Of a stretch of DNA of 64,000 nucleotides, positions 19,137-27,055 are shown in pieces. The DNA is from Kutzneria viridogrisea. GTDB lineage: Bacteria; Actinomycetota; Actinomycetes; Mycobacteriales; Pseudonocardiaceae. The notes under the pieces were generated by a model. The model was not told the DNA's origin. It did no database searches and saw only the letters and a list, made by a program, of their open reading frames with translations. Position numbers and translations under genes: made by a program. Location of the stretch: positions 186,001 to 250,000 of the forward strand of contig JACJID010000004.1 of assembly GCA_014138725.1 (NCBI GenBank), given 5' to 3'. Numbering within the stretch: the first letter of the stretch is position 1; each line of letters opens with the position of its first letter.

Positions 19137-20123
19137 ATGTGGCTGTCCTGGCGTGAGGCGACGCAGGCCGCGCTGTACGGCGAGACGGGTTTCTTCCTGC
19201 GCAACAGCCCGGCCCAGCACTTCCGCACCTCCGTGCACGCCTCACCGCTGTTCGCGGGCGCCGTGTCGCGGCTGCTGCACGAGGTCGACCTGGCGCTGGG
19301 TGAGCCCGATCCGCTCGACGTGGTGGACCTGGGCGCCGGGCGGGCCGAATTGCTGTGCGGGCTCGCCGCGCTGGCGCCCGGCGGGCTGGCGGACCGGCTG
19401 CGGCTGACCGCCGTGGAGCTGGCGCACCGCCCGGAGGGGCTGCCCGCGGAGATCGGCTGGCGGCGGGACGTGCCGCAGGGCATCACCGGGCTGGTGATCG
19501 CCAACGAGTGGCTGGACAACGTGCCGGTGGACCTCGTGGAGCTGACCGGGCAGGGCCCGCGACTGGTCCTGGTCGACCCGGTCAGCGGCGAGCAACGCCT
19601 GGGCGGTCCGCCCAGCGCCGCCGACCTGGACTGGTTGGCGCGGTGGTGGCCGCTCACCGGGGTCGGCGACCGGGCCGAGGTCGGCGCACCGCGCGACGCG
19701 GCCTGGGCCGAGGTGGTGCGGAACATGTCGCGGGGTGTCGCCGTGGCCGTGGACTACGCACACCTGCGCGGTGCACGCCCGGCCGGGGGCACGCTGACCG
19801 GGTACCGGGACGGGCGCCAGGTGCGTCCTGTGCCGGATGGCGCAACTGACATCACCGCTCACGTGGCGCTGGACGCCTGCGCGGCGGCGGCACCGGGCCG
19901 TTCGTTCCTCACCACGCAACGCGTTGCGCTGGGCGCACTGGGCGTGGTCAGCGAGCCGCCCTCTGCCCAGCTGGCCGCCACGGATCCTGCCGCCTACCTG
20001 CGCGAACTGGCCAGCGCGGGCGAGGCGGCCGAGTTGCTGGACGAGTACGGTCTCGGCGGCTTCGGGTGGCTCACCCAGTTCGTCGCAACCTTCCCTAAAC
20101 TTCCCTATAGAATGACTCAATAG
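19137..20123 (+). CDS. MidA/NDUFAF7-type SAM-dependent methyltransferase
   Basis: 328 residues with the DUF185 (MidA/NDUFAF7) pattern: GETGFFLRNSPAQHF at the N-terminus, SAM motif VVDLGAGRAELLCGLA, then VIANEWLDNVPVDLVE and VAVDYAH. The mitochondrial relative dimethylates an arginine of complex I. Bacterial members are uncharacterised, so the substrate is unknown. ATG 19137 is preferred, with GTG 19119 as the alternative. No strong ribosome site is visible. The stop codon lies within an inverted repeat that may be the operator of the next gene. Confidence 0.75.
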   Translation: MWLSWREATQAALYGETGFFLRNSPAQHFRTSVHASPLFAGAVSRLLHEVDLALGEPDPLDVVDLGAGRAELLCGLAALAPGGLADRLRLTAVELAHRPEGLPAEIGWRRDVPQGITGLVIANEWLDNVPVDLVELTGQGPRLVLVDPVSGEQRLGGPPSAADLDWLARWWPLTGVGDRAEVGAPRDAAWAEVVRNMSRGVAVAVDYAHLRGARPAGGTLTGYRDGRQVRPVPDGATDITAHVALDACAAAAPGRSFLTTQRVALGALGVVSEPPSAQLAATDPAAYLRELASAGEAAELLDEYGLGGFGWLTQFVATFPKLPYRMTQ

Positions 20124-20126
20124 GGA
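20102..20126. promoter_or_regulatory. Inverted repeat TCCCTAT-N11-ATAGGGA before HTH operon
   Basis: A 7-bp perfect inverted repeat in an AT-rich stretch, with another TTCCCTA copy just upstream. It includes the stop codon of the methyltransferase gene and lies 40 bp before the HTH start. It could be an autoregulatory operator; the function is inferred from position only. Confidence 0.4.
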
Positions 20127-20165
20127 GTGTTAGAGTATTTTGCGTCAGGTTGGAGTCGACCGGTC

Positions 20166-20588
20166 ATGTCCCAGGAGCTGTACTCCGTCGAGCAGGTCGC
20201 CGAGCAGTTGGGCCTGCACGTGCGCACGGTGCGCAACTACGTGCGCGAGGGGCGACTGAAGGCGGTCCGCATCGGCAAGCAGTACCGGATCGCCGCCGAG
20301 GACCTGGCGGCGTTCACCGGCCAGCCTGACCGTCCACTCAGGACACAGCGGCACACCGACGTGTCCAGCGTGGTGCAGATCGAGGGCATCGACGCGACCA
20401 AGGCGGCACGGGTGGCCGCGATGGTCCTGGGCTGGGCGAAAACACGAGACCAAGGAGATCAACCCATGCGCATCGACACCATGCACGATCCGAACCGCGA
20501 CTGTCTGAAGATCGTCGTGCTGGGCGGCCTGTCCAGCAGCGCTGAGGTGTTGCGGCTCATCACGGAACTCGTCGAGGGCAAACCATGA
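20166..20588 (+). CDS. MerR/excisionase-type HTH DNA-binding protein
   Basis: 140 residues. The N-terminal 50 form a small winged helix of the excisionase/BldC kind (LYSVEQVAEQLGLHVRTVRNYVREGRLKAVRIGKQYRI). The C-terminal part (SSVVQIEGIDATKAARVAAMV and DCLKIVVLGGLSSSAEVLRLI) may form a ligand-binding or dimerisation domain that I do not recognise. It is the first gene of a coupled three-gene operon: its TGA overlaps the ATG of the hydrolase (ATGA). It probably regulates that operon through the upstream inverted repeat (inference). Confidence 0.8.
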   Translation: MSQELYSVEQVAEQLGLHVRTVRNYVREGRLKAVRIGKQYRIAAEDLAAFTGQPDRPLRTQRHTDVSSVVQIEGIDATKAARVAAMVLGWAKTRDQGDQPMRIDTMHDPNRDCLKIVVLGGLSSSAEVLRLITELVEGKP

Positions 20589-21421
20589 ACATCTTCCGTT
20601 CCACCGCAGGAGAACAACTCGTCCGGCAGCGCTACGAGCAGGAGCTGGCGAGTTGGCCGGTGCCGCACGAGCGGCGCACGGTGTCCACCCGCGAGGGCGA
20701 CACCTTCGTGCTGGTCTGCGGGCCGCGGGACGCGCCGCCGGTGGTGCTGCTGCACGGGTCCGGGGGCACCGCGACGAGTTGGCTGCACCGGATCGGTCCG
20801 TGGGCCCAGCAGTTCCGCCTGTACGCGGTGGACCTCATCGGCGAGCCCGGACTGAGCGCGCCTTCGCGTCCCCCGCTGGACACCGAGGCGCACACGCTCT
20901 GGCTGGACGACGTGTTCGCCGCCCTGTCGCTGGAGAAGGCGTCACTGGTCGGTGAGTCGCTGGGCGGCCGGGTGGCGCTGGACCACGCGATCCGCCGCCC
21001 CTGCCGAGTCAACCGGCTGGTGCTGCTCAACCCGACGGGCATCGGTCGGCAGAAGTTCGGACTGATCCTGAAGTTCCTGCTGCGCAAGGTCTTCGGCAGC
21101 GGTGCCGCGCGGGAGCAGATGTCGGCGGCCATCGGGTTCGAGGTCCCGCCGGACGCCTTCCCGCTGCTGGTCTTCCAGCACTTCCGGCCGCGGCTGGGCA
21201 AGATCCCCGTGTTCAGCGACGAGCAGTTGCGCGGGCTGAGCACTCCGCTGCTCGTGCTGCTCGGCGAGCAGGACGAGATGCTGGACGCCCCACAGACCGC
21301 CCGCCGACTGGCGACCACCCAGCCCGGGGCCGAGGTGCGGCTGCTGCCCGGCGAGGGCCACCTGCTGCTGGGCCACTCCGAGACCGTGCGGGACTTCCTC
21401 CAGGAGGTGAACCATGTCTGA
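20585..21421 (+). CDS. Alpha/beta-fold hydrolase
   Basis: 278 residues with the canonical hydrolase order: LLHGSGGT oxyanion loop, nucleophile elbow GESLGG, an LLVLLGEQDEM acid-bearing strand, and C-terminal GEGHLLLGH histidine. No signal peptide, so cytoplasmic. The substrate is unknown; it could be an esterase, lactonase or haloperoxidase-like enzyme. It is coupled at both ends: its start overlaps the HTH stop, and its stop overlaps the start of the DUF4180 gene by 8 nt. Confidence 0.85.
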   Translation: MNIFRSTAGEQLVRQRYEQELASWPVPHERRTVSTREGDTFVLVCGPRDAPPVVLLHGSGGTATSWLHRIGPWAQQFRLYAVDLIGEPGLSAPSRPPLDTEAHTLWLDDVFAALSLEKASLVGESLGGRVALDHAIRRPCRVNRLVLLNPTGIGRQKFGLILKFLLRKVFGSGAAREQMSAAIGFEVPPDAFPLLVFQHFRPRLGKIPVFSDEQLRGLSTPLLVLLGEQDEMLDAPQTARRLATTQPGAEVRLLPGEGHLLLGHSETVRDFLQEVNHV

Positions 21422-21767
21422 GACGAAGCGGCAGGTGTACGTCCACCCCGCCGAGGGCCCGGTGCTGGCCAGCGAGGCCGAAGCCGTCGAGCTGATAGGC
21501 GAGCTCTACCCGGTTCGCCCGGACGTGCTGGTCATCCCGGTGTCCCGGCTGGACGAGCGGTTCTTCACGCTGAGCACCCGCCTGGCCGGTGAGATGCTGC
21601 AGAAGTTCGTGCTGTACGGACTGCACGTGGTCATCCTCGGCGACATCAGCGAGCACGTGGCGCGCAGCACGGCACTGCGGGACTTCGTCCACGAGTCGAA
21701 CGAAGGTCGGCACGTGTGGTTCCTCGCCGACCTGCCCGCGCTGGAGGCCCGGCTGGCCGCGCGTTAG
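21414..21767 (+). CDS. DUF4180 protein
   Basis: 117 residues. VLASEAEAVELIGELYPVRPDVLVIPVSRLDERFFTLSTRLAGEMLQKFVLYG is characteristic of DUF4180, a family often found beside HTH regulators and of unknown function. The ATG overlaps the end of the hydrolase gene. It is the last gene of the HTH-hydrolase-DUF4180 operon and is followed at once by a strong hairpin. Confidence 0.8.
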   Translation: MSETKRQVYVHPAEGPVLASEAEAVELIGELYPVRPDVLVIPVSRLDERFFTLSTRLAGEMLQKFVLYGLHVVILGDISEHVARSTALRDFVHESNEGRHVWFLADLPALEARLAAR

Positions 21768-21776
21768 CGGGGGCCA

Positions 21777-21805
21777 AGCCCCCACCCCGCGACGGGGTGG
21801 GGGCT
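21777..21805 (+). terminator. Hairpin terminator after DUF4180 operon
   Basis: A 13-bp perfect stem (AGCCCCCACCCCG and its complement) with a CGA loop, starting 9 bp after the DUF4180 stop. There is no U-tract, as is common for actinomycete terminators. Confidence 0.75.
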
Positions 21806-22290
21806 GCCTGTAGTGGGTTGGTGGGCAGCGGACGCTGACGCCACGGCCCGACCCGCACCGGCACGACGTGCGGGCGCGGGTCGGGCAGCCACGGCGCCGA
21901 GTCGCTGACACCGCTCACCAACCTCACCCCCGCTGACCCGAAGCGCGGTTGAGCTCCTCGGCCGCGTCGCGGGGGCAGCGTGGTCATGGCGAACCCGGCG
22001 AGTGCCCCGTCCTGCTCGTCCATGGCGCTCCGCACGAAGCCGCGCTCGGTACGTTGTTGTGCGGTAAGCCCTTCCCCGCGCGCACTGTCCATCAAGGATC
22101 GGCCGGGTCCGATCGCCGCACGGTGGGAGCCGTGGTCCAGGCACCGCCTGGCATCTGGCAGAACGGTACGGCGGCCGATCGGCGGCTTGCCCCTTACTAC
22201 AGCGTTTTCCCTTGCGGTTGTTAAGGTGTGAAGGAGAACGCTCTTGCGCAGGTGAGCTCGTTGCACACCAGGTGGGGCACGTGTTCACAG
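21806..22290. other. Long non-coding stretch between DUF4180 and LPMO genes
   Basis: No convincing gene is visible here. Frames that stay open are composition artefacts without ribosome sites or recognisable domains. It contains a second long hairpin at 21846-21886: stem GCCCGACCCGC, 19-nt loop with an inner GCAC-GAC-GTGC stem. Its 3' end becomes AT-richer toward the LPMO promoter. Confidence 0.5.
21846..21886. other. Large stem-loop (11-bp outer stem plus inner stem)
   Basis: GCCCGACCCGC (21846-21856) pairs with GCGGGTCGGGC (21876-21886); the loop holds GCAC-GAC-GTGC. It may be a back-up terminator or a structured RNA element. The purpose is unknown. Confidence 0.5.
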
Positions 22291-22292
22291 TC

Positions 22293-22332
22293 TTGACCCT
22301 TTCCAGTTGCCGGATTATGGTCCAGACCAAAT
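22293..22332 (+). promoter_or_regulatory. LPMO promoter with DasR (dre) operator over the -10
   Basis: A -35 TTGACC at 22293-22298 and a -10 TATGGT at 22316-22321 are separated by 17 bp. The palindrome TGGTCCAGACCA (22318-22329) overlaps the -10 and matches the dre consensus TGGTCTAGACCA at 11 of 12 positions. DasR is the GntR repressor of chitin and N-acetylglucosamine genes in actinomycetes. Confidence 0.75.
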
Positions 22333-22456
22333 TCCCTGCAACTGAAGACTGACAGCGTCCGCCAATGCGGTCCCCCGCTCCCTGCCCGACCGCGGTGGTG
22401 TGTGCCGCTCCTCGCCGCGCACGCGCGCTGGCAGTCCGCCCAGAAAGGGCTGACTC

Positions 22457-23221
22457 ATGTCCCTGAAAGGAAAACTCGCGGCCGGTATCGGCCTGGCCCC
22501 CGTGCTGCTCCTCCTGCTGCCCGCCATCCCCGCGAGCGCACACGGCTACGTGTCCTCCCCGCCGAGCAGGCAGGCCCTGTGCGCGCAGGGCGTGGTGAAG
22601 AACTGCGGAGAGATCCAGTACGAGCCGCAGAGCGTGGAGGGCCCCAAGGGCCTGCGGTCCTGCAGCGGTGGCAACGCCCAGTTCGCCGAGTTGGACGACG
22701 AGAGCAAGGGCTGGCCCGCGACGAGGGTCGACAGCTCGCTGACGTTCAACTGGGTGCTCACCGCGCGGCACGCCACCAGCACCTGGCAGTACTTCATCGG
22801 CGGCACCAAGGTCGCCGAGTTCAACGACGGTGGCAAGATCCCCGGCGCCACCGTCTCGCACTCGGTCAACCTCGGCTCGTTCAGCGGGCGGCAGAAGATC
22901 CTGGCAGTGTGGAACATCGCCGACACCGCCAACGCCTTCTACAACTGCATCGACGTGGACATCAACGGGGGCGGCGGAACACCGCCCACGACCACCACCG
23001 CCCCGCCCACCACGACCACCACCCCGCCGCCGACCACCACGACCACGGTGCCGACGACCACCACCGCGGTGCCCGGCGGCACGGCGTGGACCGCGGGCAA
23101 CGCCTACAAGGCAGGCGATGTGGTGACCTACGACGGCGCCTCGTACAAGTGCTCGCAGGCGCACACCGCGCTGCCCGGCTGGGAGCCCTCGACCACGCCC
23201 GCGCTCTGGCAGAAGGTCTGA
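22457..23221 (+). CDS. Secreted AA10 lytic polysaccharide monooxygenase with CBM5/12
   Basis: 254 residues. The signal peptide is 1-28 with cleavage before His29, so the mature protein begins HGYVSSPPSR. That N-terminal histidine plus His105 (TARHATSTW) form the copper histidine brace of AA10 enzymes. The catalytic domain runs to about residue 173, a Thr/Pro linker follows, and a C-terminal CBM5/12 chitin-binding module (AWTAGNAYKAGDVVTYDG, W in LPGWEPSTTP) ends the protein. It oxidatively cleaves crystalline chitin outside the cell, supplying chitinases. ATG 22457 has AGAAAGGG upstream. A DasR operator over the promoter predicts induction by chitin-derived amino sugars. Confidence 0.93.
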   Translation: MSLKGKLAAGIGLAPVLLLLLPAIPASAHGYVSSPPSRQALCAQGVVKNCGEIQYEPQSVEGPKGLRSCSGGNAQFAELDDESKGWPATRVDSSLTFNWVLTARHATSTWQYFIGGTKVAEFNDGGKIPGATVSHSVNLGSFSGRQKILAVWNIADTANAFYNCIDVDINGGGGTPPTTTTAPPTTTTTPPPTTTTTVPTTTTAVPGGTAWTAGNAYKAGDVVTYDGASYKCSQAHTALPGWEPSTTPALWQKV

Positions 23222-23275
23222 ACCCGTTGGGCGGGGCCGTGATCCGGCCCCGCCCGCAGCCAGGAGGCGGCACCG

Positions 23276-23857
23276 ATGACACGACTCGCACTGGCGCTGC
23301 TCACCGCGGGCCTGCTGGCCGCGGCGGGCTGCGCGAGCACCCCGCACCAGCACCAGCACCAGGCACCCGCGGCGGCGACGGCGGAGTTCAACGCGCAGGA
23401 CGTGATGTTCCTGCAGATGATGATCCCGCACCACGGCCAGGGCGTGCAGCTCGCCGACCTGGCCGCGCGGCGCGCCACCCAGCCCGGGGTGCGGACCCTG
23501 GCCGCGGCGATCAAGTCCACCGAGCTCACCGAGGTGGACACGATGAAGTCCTGGCTCACCCAGTGGAAGCAGCCGCTGGCCATGTCCGGCTCGATGTCCG
23601 GGCACACGGGCATGACCGCGACCGACCAGTCCTTCATCGACGAGGTGGCCAAGGCTGGCGACCAGGACTTCGAGCGCCGGTTCCTGGACCTGTTGTCCGG
23701 GCACCAGGGCAACGCCGCGGAAATGGCGCGGGAGGAGGTCAAAAGCGGGCAGAGCAAGCAGGTCAAGGACTTCGCCGACCGCATCGACAAGTCCCGCACC
23801 GCGCAGGTCAAGCAGCTGCTGACCTTCACCGGGGAGCTGGGCACGCAGAGCGGCTGA
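23276..23857 (+). CDS. DUF305 lipoprotein (ferritin-like fold)
   Basis: 193 residues. The signal peptide ends in lipobox LLAAAGC (Cys19), so the protein is membrane-anchored outside. A His/Gln-rich spacer (HQHQHQ) follows. Two DUF305 repeats carry the family motifs FLQMMIPHHGQGVQLADLA and FLDLLSGHQGNAAEMAREE, forming four-helix bundles that may bind metal such as copper. The HH pair and Met-rich stretches (MSGSMSGHTGM) support metal binding. A GGAGG ribosome site precedes ATG 23276. It sits 54 bp after the copper-dependent LPMO and could help supply copper outside the cell (inference). Confidence 0.87.
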   Translation: MTRLALALLTAGLLAAAGCASTPHQHQHQAPAAATAEFNAQDVMFLQMMIPHHGQGVQLADLAARRATQPGVRTLAAAIKSTELTEVDTMKSWLTQWKQPLAMSGSMSGHTGMTATDQSFIDEVAKAGDQDFERRFLDLLSGHQGNAAEMAREEVKSGQSKQVKDFADRIDKSRTAQVKQLLTFTGELGTQSG

Positions 23858-23903
23858 GTTCGTGTCGGCGGGCACCGACACGTCGGCGACCTACCGTCGG
23901 GGC

Positions 23904-24527
23904 ATGACCGAGCACGTGACGATCACCCCGAGCATCCTGTACTTCGGCACGCCCGTGGTGCTGCTGTCCACCGAGAACGCCGACGGTACGACGAACCTGG
24001 CGCCCATGTCCTCGGCGTGGGCGCTGGGTGAGACGGTGGTGCTCGGGCTCGGCAGCGAGGGACACAGCGCGCGCAACCTCGGACAGCGGCCCGAGCTGGT
24101 GATCAACCTGCCAGGGCCGCGGCTCTGGCCCCAGGTCGAGGCGCTGGCCCCGCTCACCGGGCGCGATCCCGTACCAGCGGCCAAACGTGACGTGTTCCGC
24201 TTCGAGCCGGACAAGTTCGGCGCCGCCGGACTGCACCCGGAACCGGCCGAGCTCGTGCGGCCGAGCCGGGTCGCACAGTGCCCGATCCAGTTGGAGGCAA
24301 CGGCAATCCAGGTGCGACCTGCGGCGCACGGGTCGTTCACGATCATCGAGGCGCGGGTGCTGCGGGTGCACTGCGCACCCGAACTGGTCGTGCCCGGGAC
24401 ACAGCACGTGGACCCGCGGCGGTGGAGCCCGCTGATCTACAACTTCCGGCACTACTTCGGGCTCGGGCCCGAACTGGGGCACACCTTCCGCTCGCAGACC
24501 AGGCCCTCAGCGCAACTCGCCCAGTGA
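23904..24527 (+). CDS. Flavin reductase-like (split-barrel) protein
   Basis: 207 residues of the flavin-reductase/DIM6 split-barrel family: PVVLLSTENADGTTNLAPMSSAWALG at the N-terminus and EGHSARNLGQRPELVINLP in the middle. Such proteins bind FMN and act as NAD(P)H:flavin reductases or conserved hypothetical oxidoreductases. ATG 23904. Its last 21 nt overlap the convergent membrane protein gene. No pathway partner is adjacent. Confidence 0.8.
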   Translation: MTEHVTITPSILYFGTPVVLLSTENADGTTNLAPMSSAWALGETVVLGLGSEGHSARNLGQRPELVINLPGPRLWPQVEALAPLTGRDPVPAAKRDVFRFEPDKFGAAGLHPEPAELVRPSRVAQCPIQLEATAIQVRPAAHGSFTIIEARVLRVHCAPELVVPGTQHVDPRRWSPLIYNFRHYFGLGPELGHTFRSQTRPSAQLAQ

Positions 24528-25241
24528 GCGGGCGGTCGTCTCCGCGGTCTCCACCACACCGCGGCGGATGCCCTCCAGGCTGTCGCCCAGGTCCTGGAGC
24601 ACGGCCCCGCCCGCGAGCAGCGGCTCGGTACTGGTCGCCGACAGCTCGGCAACCCTGGCCACCAGGCTCTCCAACCCGAGCGTGCCCGATTCCAGCTGTG
24701 CCAACACCTTCGCCCGCGCCGAGGTGAGCCGGGCGCCGACCGCCAACTGGGTGTGCACCGAGTCCAGCGAGCGCTGCACCTCCTGTGCGATCTCGGGCGT
24801 GCCGTTCGCGGCCAGCAGCAGCCGATCTCGTTCGGCCAGCAGCGCGGGCTCGTCGATGCGGCGCAGGGCCCGCGCGGTGGTGGCGGACTGCTCGGCGAGG
24901 CGGCGCAGGGTGGCCACCGTCTGGTCCACCTGCTCGCGCAGACCGCCGACCTGCGCGGTGGCCGGGCCAGCGGGCAGTTCCGCGGCGGCCGAGCTGAAGT
25001 TCTCCGCGGCGCGGGCGGCCCGCCGGAGCCAGCCCTCCTCCACGGCGCCGAGCTCGGACTTCGGCGAACGTCCTTGCAGGGCACCGAATCCGGCGCGTAG
25101 CAACCACACTCCGACACCGACCCCAGCGATGGCGGCCACCGGCAACTGCACGGCCCAGGCGGCACCGGCCGAGGCCACCCCCATCAGCAGACCCCACCGG
25201 TCGGCCAGTTCCCGGCCGAGAAATTTACTGCGCAGTCGCAT
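24507..25241 (-). CDS. Membrane-anchored coiled-coil protein of unknown function
   Basis: 244 residues. Two hydrophobic segments near the N-terminus (WGLLMGVASAGAAWAVQLPVAAIAGVGVGVWLL, about 16-49) are followed by a long, largely helical Ala/Leu/Glu/Gln-rich region of predicted coiled coils. No catalytic motif is recognised. It starts 9 bp after the binding-protein/VWA gene and is probably co-transcribed, suggesting a membrane complex with it. Start at ATG 25241. Confidence 0.7.
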   Translation of the reverse strand: MRLRSKFLGRELADRWGLLMGVASAGAAWAVQLPVAAIAGVGVGVWLLRAGFGALQGRSPKSELGAVEEGWLRRAARAAENFSSAAAELPAGPATAQVGGLREQVDQTVATLRRLAEQSATTARALRRIDEPALLAERDRLLLAANGTPEIAQEVQRSLDSVHTQLAVGARLTSARAKVLAQLESGTLGLESLVARVAELSATSTEPLLAGGAVLQDLGDSLEGIRRGVVETAETTARSLGELR

Positions 25242-25250
25242 GGGAACCCG

Positions 25251-27032
25251 TCAGAAGTTGGAGATCACGGCGGTGAACACCGCGTCGATGCCGCCGGGGT
25301 CGGAGGAGTCGTACTCGGCCGCCGAGGTGGTCTGCGCGATCCTGCGCAGCACGTCCTGGTCGGCGTCGGCCCCGTAGGCGATGGTGAACACCCGCACCGG
25401 GGCGTTGGCGTCCTCGCTGTGCAGCTGGCCGAGCAGGGTGTTGAGGTCCCGGCCGCCGTCCTTCTCGTTGCGGCCGTCGGTCAGCACCACCACGGCGTTG
25501 ATCGCGTTCGGATCCAGGTGTGCCTTGACGTAGTCGTAGGCCGAGGCCGTGGTGTCGTACAACCCCGTGCCGCCCTGCGGGATCAGACCGTCCAAACGGG
25601 ACTTGAGCGTGTCGCGCTGGTCACCGACCAGGCCGACCGGAACCAGTTCCCGGTAGTTGGTGGCGAACATCCACAGGCCGACCTTGTCCTTGTCCCCGAA
25701 CTGGCCCAGTGCGGTGGTGGCCGCGTTCTTGGCCAGGTCCATCTTGGACTTTCCGGTGCCGTTGACCTGTTCCCCCATCGAGCCCGAGGTGTCCACCACG
25801 AGCAGCACGTTGGAGGCCTTGCGCAGGGTTGCCCATGAGGCGAGCAACTTGTCCATCACCTGCGGTCCGGGCGGCTTGAGTACGGACAGCTTGGCATCGC
25901 CCAGGATCCCGTTCTCCCTGGTGGCCTGCGGACCTGGCTCGTCGTGCCAGTTACGGAAGCCGTGGTCGGTGAACCGGGACTGCGCGGCGTCGGTGTGCAG
26001 GTAGTTCAGGAAGTCCTCGGCCACCGCCTTCTTGGCCGGGTCCAGGCCGCTCAGTTCGGCATAGGGGTGGTCGGAGACCAGGGTGCCGTCCGCGGGGTAC
26101 ACCGCGACCAGCGGCACCTTCGGCTTGGCGTGCTTGCCCGCGGTGGCCGGATCACCGCTGGGGTTGCCCAGGTTGTAGTCCAGCACCGAGTTCTCCTCCA
26201 CGGTGACCGCGGAGATGTAGGACATCGCGGCACCCCGGTCGTCGGCCTGCTGGAGGTTGGCCAGGAACGTCAGCGTGGTGTCCCCGTAGTGCACGATGGA
26301 CTGTTCCACGGTGCGCACGAAGCTCTGCACGCCCGCGGTGGCCAGATCGGCCTCGGTCAGGTCCGAGGTGGTGCCGGTCGCGGCGCGGTAGGCGCCGACG
26401 GTGGCGTTGAGACCGGAGGTGGACAGGTTCGGGTTGGTCTTGCCCAGCCGGAAGGCGCCCCACTCCGGGTGGCCGTAGCGGGCCCAGCCCTGCGGGTCAC
26501 CGGCCAGCGCGGCCAGGTCCTTCCAGCTGATCTGCTTGTCCGGCCAGCCCAGCGCCTGGGCCATCGGCTTGGGCATGGCGAAGACCAGCGGGGCGTTGAT
26601 CACCGACTGCGGGGTGCCCTCCGCGAGCACGGTGTGGTCCTGGGTGCTCCGCTGGCGCAGCAGGGTGAGCCAGGCGGTGGCCGCGGGCGTCCACACGTCG
26701 GGCTTCGGGCCGTCCACGGCCTCGTTCCAGCCCTTGGCCAGCGCGGCCATGGTGGCGCCGGAGTTCGCCGAGGTCACCACGACCTGGGCACACTGCCCTG
26801 CCACGGTCCGCCCGCTGTAGTCGGAGGCGACCTGCTTGAGCAGGCCCGCCTTCTCCGGCGAGGAGGTCACCGCGAGCCGCACCCCGGAGCCGGAGCACTT
26901 CGCCTGCGCCGCGTCCGGGCTGGGCGGTCCCGCGGTGACCATGCGCAGCACCACGATCACGACCACGGCCAGTGCGGCAACCACCACGAAGGGCCACCAG
27001 CGACGTCTAGCGGGATCACCAGCGTTGTTCAC
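25251..27032 (-). CDS. Extracellular binding-protein/VWA fusion, membrane-anchored
   Basis: 593 residues. A short cytosolic tail is followed by a transmembrane anchor (WWPFVVVAALAVVVIVVLRMV, about 12-32), then a periplasmic-binding-protein fold (about 45-370) and a C-terminal von Willebrand A domain whose MIDAS begins VVDTSGSMGEQ. VWA domains bind partners through a divalent metal. This architecture recurs in actinobacteria without an established function. The start is GTG 27032 (VNNAGDPARRR); the longer open frame is antisense to the GntR regulator gene region. The companion coiled-coil membrane gene is directly downstream, and the GntR gene ends 24 bp upstream on the same strand. Confidence 0.85.
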   Translation of the reverse strand: MNNAGDPARRRWWPFVVVAALAVVVIVVLRMVTAGPPSPDAAQAKCSGSGVRLAVTSSPEKAGLLKQVASDYSGRTVAGQCAQVVVTSANSGATMAALAKGWNEAVDGPKPDVWTPAATAWLTLLRQRSTQDHTVLAEGTPQSVINAPLVFAMPKPMAQALGWPDKQISWKDLAALAGDPQGWARYGHPEWGAFRLGKTNPNLSTSGLNATVGAYRAATGTTSDLTEADLATAGVQSFVRTVEQSIVHYGDTTLTFLANLQQADDRGAAMSYISAVTVEENSVLDYNLGNPSGDPATAGKHAKPKVPLVAVYPADGTLVSDHPYAELSGLDPAKKAVAEDFLNYLHTDAAQSRFTDHGFRNWHDEPGPQATRENGILGDAKLSVLKPPGPQVMDKLLASWATLRKASNVLLVVDTSGSMGEQVNGTGKSKMDLAKNAATTALGQFGDKDKVGLWMFATNYRELVPVGLVGDQRDTLKSRLDGLIPQGGTGLYDTTASAYDYVKAHLDPNAINAVVVLTDGRNEKDGGRDLNTLLGQLHSEDANAPVRVFTIAYGADADQDVLRRIAQTTSAAEYDSSDPGGIDAVFTAVISNF

Positions 27033-27055
27033 CGCCCGACGATAGCGCGCGATCT

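Noticed and set aside
21764-23881. 705-residue minus-strand open frame
   Set aside because: Antisense to the LPMO and DUF305 genes, which have clear domains, signal peptides and ribosome sites.
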